Source: Epiperipatus broadwayi
Taxonomy: Eukaryota; Onychophora; Udeonychophora; Euonychophora; Peripatidae
Reading direction: 5' to 3'
DNA: 64,000 nt
Assembly (NCBI GenBank): GCA_028023455.1
Contig: JAQFVV010006238.1
Span: 5,960,572-6,024,571 of the forward strand
Under the pieces are notes generated by a model. It was given only the letters and a program-made list of their open reading frames with translations, did no database searches and was not told the origin of the DNA. The position numbers and the translations under genes were made by a program. Within the stretch, counting starts at the first letter, position 1. Each line of letters opens with the position of its first letter. Shown piece by piece: positions 55,800 to 64,000 of this stretch.

Positions 55800-56620
55800 T
55801 TTATCATATGGAAACGAAACTTGGACATGCTATCAATGAAATGTAAAGATATTAGAAGTTTCATTTAAGAATGCCCATAAAACATTAAAAATACAATGGT
55901 GGAATTATAAAACCAATCAATACCTTCTTCATCTTGCTGAATGAGATACTACTGAGTCCTGCAGTAAAATCACAACTTCACTAGAATGGACATGTAAATC
56001 AAATAAATAATGAAAGTCTTCCAGCAGTGCCCTTTAGCATTGTTTTCATGAGAAAGTTAGACCCTGTGCTATATTATAAGGATTATGATCCAAAAAAATG
56101 TTTTAAAGCAATCAAGTTTATTGTTCCTTTTGGGTAGAGATGAAAAGGAATGGAAATACATTAAAGAGTTACAATTAGACATAGTAATAGTTTTAACAAG
56201 GCTGTAAACCTTAGCAATGAGCATCTGAAAAAATCGTCACTAGGGACCTCTGTAGGTCTTTAAAACACATGCTTACGCTTACGCATGTGTTTTAAAGACC
56301 TACAGAGGTCGCTAGTGACGATTTTTTCAGACGTTCATTGCTAAGGTTTACAGCCTTGTTAAAACTATTACTGAAATAATAGTGAGCGTTTAATAAAATT
56401 TATAATTACAACTTTAAATTAGACATAGTGTTGAAGTATTTTGGAAAGAAAATGTTTCTGTGAAAGAAAATAAACAATAATATCAGTAAAATATCAAAAA
56501 AGCAGTAAATAAACTATCGTGTTCTATATGTGGTCATATTTATGGTTAGCAGATTGGTTTGTATAGCCATCACAAAATTCATTTTTAGAGTAATTTGATT
56601 TTTTTTCTTTTCTTGGCAGT
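55800..56620 (+). pseudogene. LINE C-terminal relic interrupted by a hairpin insertion
   Basis: Plus-strand translation with stops reads YGNETWT (the post-RT Y-G-x-E-T-W motif), LEWTCKSN (R-W-x-G-H-like position), and near 56520-56580 CSICGHIY...QIGLYSHH, a C2H2-like finger (C-x2-C...H) known at the end of several LINE ORF2 proteins. The remnant is split at 56186-56416 by a foldback insertion with 13 bp flanking duplications. Clade not resolved; it differs from the RTE copies. Confidence 0.45.
56186..56416. mobile_element. Hairpin insertion with 13 bp target duplication
   Basis: AATTAGACATAGT flanks the segment exactly at 56173-56185 and 56417-56429. Inside, 56183-56272 and 56283-56372 form a nearly perfect 90 bp inverted repeat around a 10 nt loop (TTACGCTTAC); arms include CACTAGGGACCTCTGTAGG and CTGTAAACCTTAGCAATGA. 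About 44 bp of single-copy AT-rich sequence containing AATAAAA follows the right arm. No ORF. Confidence 0.8.
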
Positions 56621-56624
56621 TGAA

Positions 56625-58960
56625 ATGGCCAAAATTATTTACTTGGTATCTGTTTATTATTATTATAAAATATTATTATAAAAGTACAAATAAAATTTGA
56701 ATTTGTCTAAAAGCATTCAATCATTTCAAATAAATAACTGTGATGTAGTAACATGTAGTCATCACAGGTCTTCGGAGAATCGGGATTGTTACATATTTAC
56801 AGAATTAGCCTAAATAGAAATATATTTTAAAAAAATGCAAATATAACGTTTTTATTAATTCAGGGTAAATTGAATGAAAATTTGCATAAGCTCCTTAGTA
56901 TCATAATGATTAGTGGTGAAGGTCATTGACTATTGTAATGCTTTTTGATCACGTTATAAATGAAATTTGTGTTTTCCTGTGGACGATTATTTTACTACCT
57001 ATCAAATAAATAATTAATTGGATAATTAAACTAATTTTTATAAGTTGAATGCTTCTTGTATTTTTAATCTTTTTAGATGCCTATCTAAAATCTTTGTCAA
57101 CATATTCTGCCATTTCGCATAAAAATGTGATGTTATTATTAATATCTGTAGTTTGAAAGGTAAATTGGCATCTCCCTATTTAGATTAGATGAACTGCAAA
57201 ACTCGTTCTTATATGTATTTTATTGGAATCATTAGAAATTGATTTTAATGTTCAATTATTATTTAATATTATTGTTGCATAAGTTATATGTTATCCCAAA
57301 AGGTTAAAATCGTTGATCATTAAAGAAAGTTATGATGGGAAAATTTTAAAATAAATTCATTTAATATCCGTATTTATAAGAGTAGCTTCCAGTAAACATA
57401 CATTATGTATCATATTTGTAATTGGCAAAGAGAAGATTGAAATTGGATTAATAATGTCATGTTGCTATGCTTAATAATAATAGTTAGTAATTTTTAATTA
57501 AGCTTAAAGTTTATTTCTGGAGTGAATATGATAGGATAAATTCTAACTTATTGAATGTTCACAAACAGATAGCAGTTGTGCATTGAATTGTAGATAGGAT
57601 TTTAAGCTGTTTAAATGCATTTAGTATATTTTGTGTTTAAAACCAGGGATATCAAACTGATTCCAGGTAACGGCCAATTTTTTTAACAAGTTATAATTGC
57701 CGCGAATTACCCACTATGGTATTCATATTGTTAAACATTCTGATTTTTAAATTTTAGTTTTTTGAAATATTTATTTAAACAAATGTCAAATTAATAACAA
57801 AATTAAAATATAAAATCAATTTGTTTTGTTCCACTATCGAAAAACTATAATTAAATTGAACAATATATTTATAGTTAATAAGTAATCAAAAGAAAATTTA
57901 CAGAAATAATTTAACTCTTATCTTACAATATATTTTGCATAAAAATAAAATTGACCATACAGTTTATATAATTTAAATAATTATTTATTAATTAAACTTT
58001 AATTATTTAATTTTTATCAAAATATTTTCTGCATCGAATGACAAAAGCAGGTCATAATCAATATATTGGGATTGAATAGCTGAACGCGACTACTGCACTG
58101 ATGTAAAAAAAAAATTGATTCGAATGCTCCGCATATATTAATATTAGTTGTGATCACCATAACTCCCGAAATCTCAGTCAAAACGTTATTGTTTGCGTAG
58201 TTGCACTATTAATAAAGCACTCTGTGTGGTATATTAATGCAATGATAGCGTATACAATCATCGGATCAACTCCTGTTCTGGTACTTCCGGCGCTCGACTT
58301 CTTGTAAACTTCCGAGCAATAAAGCAATTCCATTATTTTTTAATTAATGAGTCGAGATTTTCAATACAAATAAATTAAATTCTTCAAAAAAAAAATATTA
58401 TAATGTAAATGTTGCTGATTACAAAATTACACCTCATGAGGTGCTAGTTTGGGATCCATGTGTTACATCATTTAGGTTACAGATGATGAGTTCATCAGTT
58501 AACATCAGTGTAGTGTAATTTAGTGTAGTAGAAGAAGAATAGACTCAAGAATAGAACGTGTTTAGATTACTTTTTAATTGAATAAAGAGGAAAAATTGCC
58601 TTTATATAATGGATTTTGAAAGAAGGTAATATGATCCAGATAAATAGAATTTTTAATTGCCTTAGAAAAAAGAAACAAATCTATGCAAAGTCTTGTTGAG
58701 AATTCACAAGCGTCATAGCAACAATATTACTTTAAGAATGTGCTGATTTGTCTTTGTAAATAATAGATTATTGCAAATCTTTAAAAATAATATGATGAAA
58801 TGGAAGAAAAACTCTCTAAAGAAAATATTCCCCTGAGACATCTGCCACTCAGTTTGAAAATAATAATAAGATTAGATGTTCTACATATAGTTTTGTTGCT
58901 ATCAAGAAAGCAATCACTTACAGGTATGGAAAGTTGATAATAATGTCAGTAATTGTTTTT
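56625..58960. other. AT-rich stretch with one possible hAT end
   Basis: CAGGGATATCAAACTGATTCC...GGCC (from about 57645) resembles a hAT-type terminal sequence, but no matching opposite end or duplication was found. Otherwise nothing recognised. Confidence 0.35.
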
Positions 58961-58969
58961 TTATCAATC

Positions 58970-60520
58970 CAATAATTATTATTGTCGTCATTTTCAACTC
59001 TCATCACTCCATTTCAAAATGATGACTTTTCCAAATTTAATCCACATTTTTCAAGACCTACTCTCTTTTTCCCACAAAACACCAGCAAACCTCTTTATTT
59101 TATTTTTCTGTCTTAAAATGTGGTATTTATCTACCCTTTTACAATCTTTTTGGGAACCAGATCAAAACCTCAACTGTCCATCAATTATCAGTTCTTCTAG
59201 AAAATACCAAGCTCAACTCCATTTTAGGGTCTTAATTCTTTAAATGATATCAGTGATACATGCTTGTTCTAACACCCATATATTAGATTTTTGATCTGTT
59301 TTATTACTTCCAAAATACATCTCAGTGTGTATTGTTAAGTGTCCAAGTCTCAGATCACTCAATAATGGAAAACATCTAGTAAAAATTTTTTTTATTTACA
59401 TAGGCAATACAGAAACTTCAGACCACTCAAAGAAGTATGGAGAGATGCATGTTGGGAGTAACAAGAAGAGATCGAAAACGCAATATATGGGTAAGAGAGC
59501 AAACAGGTGTTACTGACCTCAATGAAAAAATTAAAAGACTGAAGTGGAGTTGGGCTGGACATATTTCTAGAAGAGATGATAATAGATGGATAACTGAAAT
59601 CTTAAACTGGATTCCAAGAGATTGTAAAAGACCCAGAAAGAGACCACATGTGAGATGGATGGATGGGATAAGAAAGTGTGCAGGGGTGATGTGGAGAAGG
59701 GAAGCTAAAGATCAAAGGAGGTGGATTGAACTTGGAGAGACCTTCATCCTGCAGTGGATTGATAATCGTTGGTGATGATGATGATATCTTTTTAATATTA
59801 AGTTATTTATATCAAAAGCACTCCATCTAAGTTTAATTCTATGATAATTTTTTTTCTTTATGTTATGTGTATTAATAATTTAATCAAATTATTTGTAAAT
59901 GTAAACTTCTTTTAATTCATGATTTCCAATCTTTATTTTTTTCTCTGAAAAAAATCCATTGAACATCATTTTAGTATTTATTTTTAGTCCTAATTTCTTA
60001 TTTTTTTCTAAAAAATCTTCCAAAATTTCCGAAGTTCTGCAATATTATTTGCAAAATAAATCTAATCAGTAAAATCTAGATGACGTATATAATTTCCATT
60101 TCCATTCATTTCTTTAGAGTCTCATACTTCTCGTAAAATTGCTGTAAGATATGAAAACATTCTGCCATTATTCTTGCATTATAATAAATAGTCTAGAGAA
60201 TAAGAATATGATTACATCTTGGATCAACATCTCAGACGATTCAATGCATCACAGAAATGCTTATATAATCAAATGACTTTTCATATTCTACAAATCCTAA
60301 GCATAATGACAGTTTGTATTCATTCATTCTTCATATAATTTCTTTTACTGCTTAGATATAATCTATTGTGATAAAACTAAACTTTTCTTGTTCTATTTGG
60401 TTTATTAAAACACAAGCTTGCTCTAGATGAGTTATAATTTGTATAGAATTGAGAGAAGATGGAGAAGTCTATAATTTCTAATATCTTCTTTACATTATTA
60501 TTGCATTATTTTAATCATGT
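58970..60520 (-). mobile_element. Old RTE LINE, minus strand, interrupted by another RTE
   Basis: The minus strand from 60520 downward reads the RTE RT: RNY-P (60430), then LGFVEYEKSFDYISI (near 60290) and LGLKINTKMMFNGF, reaching LRWSAFDINNLILK at about 59790. There the plus-strand RTE tail intrudes, and the old copy resumes below about 59400 (DLDT, WSWAGH region, tail) to a degraded 3' end near 58970. Many stops and shifts. Confidence 0.8.
59404..59786 (+). mobile_element. RTE LINE 3' fragment inserted antisense into the older RTE
   Basis: A well-preserved C-terminal coding segment (59437-59775: ERCMLGVTRRDRKRN, RLKWSWAGHISR, DDNRW, RPRKRPHVRWMDGIRK, LQWIDN) ending in TGATGATGATGAT. It is 5'-truncated. 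Its uninterrupted frame shows it is much younger than the minus-strand host copy. Confidence 0.9.
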
Positions 60521-60524
60521 AATC

Positions 60525-60965
60525 AATATCATCATTTTCAATCATAATTGATTCACTGAAAGATGAAGGTCTTCCCAAGATTAATTCAGTTTCTTCAATC
60601 TCCAGCTTCTAATACATCAAACTTTCTATCCATTAATCCATTTTACATGTAATCTCTTACTAGCTCTTTTGCAATATCTTAGAATCCAGTTTAATATTTT
60701 AATAATCCATCTATTACCATCTTTTTTAGATATATTTGCAATCCAAATCCATTTCAGTATCTTAATTCCTTAATGATATCAATAATACCTCTATACTATC
60801 TCAGCTATGTATTACATTTTCTATGCCTTCTAATTACTTTTATCATATATCTCACCACATTTCTTTGAGGGGTCTAAAGTTTCTGTATTGCTATTCTGTT
60901 AACTGTTCAATTCTCACATCCACGACTAAAAATTAATAGACACTTTTATTAAAAACCTTTCTTTA
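60525..60965 (-). mobile_element. RTE LINE 3' fragment, minus strand, abutting the older copy
   Basis: On the minus strand: GTTTTTAATAAAAGTGTC..., AATACAGAAACTTTAGACCCCTC, AAATGGATTTGGATTGCAAATAT, TGATAATAGATGGATTATTAAA, CTTCATCTTTCAGTGAATC, ending GAAAATGATGAT near 60527. The next RTE copy begins immediately beside its tail. Confidence 0.75.
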
Positions 60966-61089
60966 CAATCACATAGTCATATTTCAAAATATATACAAAC
61001 CACGCACAAACTTCTTTATAAATCTTAATTTATTATAATATGAACTATTATAATGTAATACAGAGAGTGTACCAATAACTCCAACAAGC

Positions 61090-61420
61090 TCTTAATTAAT
61101 AAGTGCGGTATGAGAAAATATTTAAAATCTCTATCCAGAACACTCTCATCTCCAAACCAACCAGTTTTTAGCTTATGGCTCACGTCAGTGGAGAGCTAGA
61201 ATATTCGGACACTAGACCTAAAATATCAACTCAAAACCCTTCACTTATTTCATACGTATATTTAAGTAGAAACTGACATTTTCAGGCATGAAAATGTCTT
61301 TTACTCCAGCTATTTAACTTAAATAGCTATATGGGACTGAACTAAATTTAGATCTACCATATTTTAATAGCTTCAGCATATCCAAAGCCCTAAAGGTAAA
61401 ATTATAATAATTAAAAAGGC
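61090..61420. repeat. Partial copy of the 3.36 kb foldback family
   Basis: AAAATCTCTATCCAGAA, GGAGAGCTAGAATATTCGGACACTAGACC, CCAGCTATTTAACTTAAATAGC, TATGGGACTGAACTAA and TTTTAATAGCTTCAGCA match 3400-3660 in order. Only the left arm and centre are present. Confidence 0.7.
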
Positions 61421-61424
61421 AAGG

Positions 61425-63685
61425 CAAAAATAATGTGACATTACTTTTATAAGCTTGTACTTACAAAAATGCAAGTCTCACATTCCTTGGTCAAGTTGCA
61501 ATCTTTAGTATCTATATAAAAATATCAGACCGTAGATAAAGGTGATATCATCTTCATTGTTAAAGAAGGTTATCTTGACTACTGTTTAAAATTGTTGATA
61601 GCTTAAGGTTTGATTATTATTTACATTTATAAATTTATTAAAAGCCTTGAGTAATTATCTTTATTGTCTTAGTAAATAATACATATAACCAAAAATTATG
61701 CATTATGTAGCAACATAATTTAAGTATTTATCTCAAAAAATTGTAAGGCTTTAGTGTGTCTGAATAATGAGTTGCAATATCAAATGTGAGACTTTAACCC
61801 ATAATAAAACAATGTGATAACATTAAATTTTGATTTACATTAAGAAAAACTGCTACTGAAATATTTGAAATGATTTATAGTGTATATGTCAGTAAATCAA
61901 TTGATTTGAAGAATGTTTTTAAGTGGTTTGTGTGATGGCAGGAAGGAAATGATTTGTGAAGGAATAAAGCATATTATCACATTTCATGTCATAACTCATC
62001 CAAATATGCTAGCAACTTATAATGTTTGTGGTAAAGAGATATATGTTGACTCAGAGAGGACACTATAGGAAACTTAGTGACAGTATATAGTATATGTCTA
62101 TATTTTGAATATTAAGTGCGGAGAATGGCTCTGGCATACTATTTCCAGACCAACGCCAGCAATGGATGAGCCAACATTAACAAAGTGTATTTATTATGCA
62201 TCTGTACAATTTTATAATGTCAATAAATATATTTTTAAATAATAAAAAAAATTTCCTTTAATAAATTCTTTTTTTTTTATTATAAATAAAGCCTCATGTC
62301 AGCTGATTTAAAGTTATTTCTTTTCTCTGTGTCTTTTAAAAAAACTGTGTACTTATTACAAATAAAAAAACAAAATAGAAATATAGTTCTTACATCAGTT
62401 AAATTTAATTATTTGCAAATATCATCTTATGGAATTTAGTAGTGGATTCTAAATCTGACGTTTTCTTAGTCTTTAGTAAAGTTATAAAAAATAATATCAG
62501 TTTGCTTAACTGAATGAAAATTAAAGAATTCAATCTGCCATTTGAATTCTTGAAAGTCACATGACCTACTACCATATAGATTAATTTGTCTTTATTTAAA
62601 GGTATTCAGATTTGTTTTAACTTTGTTTTGTCTTTAATTTTAAGTTAAATTTTGTTTATATTATATTATATACTGTATGCATTTATTATTATTTTTATTG
62701 TTTATATATTCAAATTAAATGAATATAATTTAGTTCTAATGCATTTAAAATGATAAATCTGTTAGACATGAAACTTCAAACAGCCTCTTATATTTGTCCA
62801 GGTGGTACCAGTAGCCAAATTGCAGAGATTTCAGTTAGCTGTATTTTATCCGTATTATAAATTAAAAATGAGTTGTTCAAATACAAAAACAGAAAACGAA
62901 CTTTTTACATAAGAATTTATTTTTCATTTTTATTTAAAAAATTAAAAATAAATTAGTTTGTATTATTTTCTTCCGTAAAAAAAAAAAAAATTAATTTAAA
63001 AATCATTCAGATTTTTAATGAATAGAGAAAAAATGACATTTTTTCTAATATATAATTTCATAAAGACAATTACAATATAAATAATTTGCTGCTTAACTCT
63101 AGTTTTTTAAATTTCTTTTCTGAGTGCTTCTCGTTTAGTAATAAAATTCAATTTGAAAATGCCTTTTTCGTTTTTTCTATCTTTTTATCAGAAATTCTTA
63201 ATCAATTCAATGGCTAATGAAATTTGAAATGATCTTTCAGTGTCTGTTTAGAAATAACAGAGAATAAACAGAAAGTTTATATATGTGGGTTGTTGTACAT
63301 TATTTAACCTGTATTGTTCAATTCGAAAGCTTCTAAATAAGTAACCATTCCATTATATTATTGAACATTGTAAGCAAACTTACACATAAACTACAACAAT
63401 AAAATTAGTAATAAATAACAATAAACAATAAAAGACATGCTAAAAGCAATTTGAAAAACCAGAAAAAGTAATGTGTCAACAACATAGACTATATATAACA
63501 TTTTTTTTAATTAATGAGATACAAAAAGAATTTGGCTGTTATGTGATGGGAAACCTTTTACTCCAATACAAAGGCATAAAAATTATGATAGACAAGTTGT
63601 TAATGTCTAGAACTTATATTTTTATCATTTTCAGATATTAATATCACATGATTTTTACATAATTGAATATCAAAACAGCTTATTA
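61425..63685. other. AT-rich stretch, nothing recognised
   Basis: No coding-like frame, transposon end or RNA gene recognised in about 2.2 kb. Confidence 0.5.
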
Positions 63686-63689
63686 CAAA

Positions 63690-63838
63690 ACTAATTGGGT
63701 AGAGCATTGCCTAAAATTGAATACCCTTGAGACTAAAAGCTCCAGGTTAGATTTCCTTGCTAGTACTGTCATAGTCAGTCCACAATACCTGAAGAAGAGA
63801 AAACAATAATACCACTCAAAACATCGAGTGATATCTGA
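63690..63838 (+). mobile_element. SINE family 1 copy
   Basis: A box CTAATTGGGTAGAGCATTG, B box CTCCAGGTTAGATTTCC (near 63740-63756), then TAGTACTGTCATAGTCAGTCC...ATCGAGTG, matching the minus-strand copy at 20.6 kb past the B box. Confidence 0.7.
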
Positions 63839-63840
63839 AT

Positions 63841-64000
63841 ATGATAATAGATGGGCAATTAAAATCTTAAACTGGATTCCAAAAGATTGTAAAAGATCCA
63901 GAAAGAGACCATATGTGAGATGGATGGATGAAATAAGAAAGTGTGCAGGGGTGATGTGGAGAAGAGAAGCTAAAGATTGGAGAAGATGGGTTGAACTTGG
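63841..64000 (+). mobile_element. RTE LINE 3' fragment, cut by the window end
   Basis: ATGATAATAGATGGGCAATTAAAATC... through GTGCAGGGGTGATGTGGAGAAG to TTGAACTTGG matches the RTE C-terminal coding region (DDNRW onward). Its tail lies beyond the window. Confidence 0.9.

Overview
The window looks like repeat-dense, non-genic nuclear DNA from an invertebrate-type metazoan. The evidence is the very high A+T content, the absence of operons, the abundant microsatellites, and animal-style transposons: a PHD/esterase LINE, RTE LINEs, Penelope-like elements, pogo-like and hAT elements, tRNA-derived SINEs, and an LTR element with a tRNA-Lys-like primer site. I cannot name the species. I found no convincing host gene, rRNA, functional tRNA gene or CRISPR array. 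Nearly every coding stretch belongs to, or resembles, a selfish element.

Layout. 1-4.8 kb: the end of a tRNA-derived SINE, a ~245 bp (AAT)n array, a 46 bp tandem duplication and two adjacent long foldback repeats. 4.8-9.8 kb: the best-preserved element, a nearly complete CR1/L2-like LINE with an intact ORF1 (PHD finger, coiled coil, GDSL esterase), an endonuclease broken by single-base shifts, and an intact 790-codon reverse transcriptase ORF. 9.8-20.5 kb: mostly featureless AT-rich DNA with a polypyrimidine block, a pogo-like element with TA target duplications, and LINE debris. 20.5-25.6 kb: SINEs (one nested in another with a 12 bp target duplication) and a Penelope-like fragment lodged inside an inverted-repeat MITE. 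25.6-29.2 kb: an almost full-length but broken RTE LINE. 30.5-35.2 kb: a second pogo-like element, foldbacks, tandem duplications and a SINE dimer. 36-43.6 kb: an unidentified ORF, then a nested stack in which a tRNA-like tandem repeat is split by a MITE and by an LTR retroelement with two ~2.19 kb LTRs and a 0.63 kb non-coding interior. 43.7-48 kb: a composite foldback, Penelope and L1/Tx1-like LINE relics, and a hAT element with perfect 8 bp duplications. 48-54.9 kb: a tandem duplication carrying insertions whose empty sites survive in the partner copy, RTE relics, and unidentified coding-like relics. 55.6-64 kb: a SINE, a LINE relic interrupted by a hairpin insertion, an RTE-in-RTE nest, and another RTE tail running off the window.

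How the parts relate. Autonomous-type machinery (LINE endonuclease/RT, RTE endonuclease/RT, Penelope GIY-YIG) sits beside non-autonomous passengers (SINEs, MITEs, foldbacks, the LTR element without gag-pol). The nesting gives relative ages: tRNA-like repeat before MITE/LTR element; MITE before Penelope fragment; older SINE before class II tRNA SINE; old minus-strand RTE before the plus-strand RTE tail. The CR1/L2-like LINE is young by its long intact ORFs, yet its ORF2 can no longer make one continuous protein. Its sense strand is strikingly poor in C.
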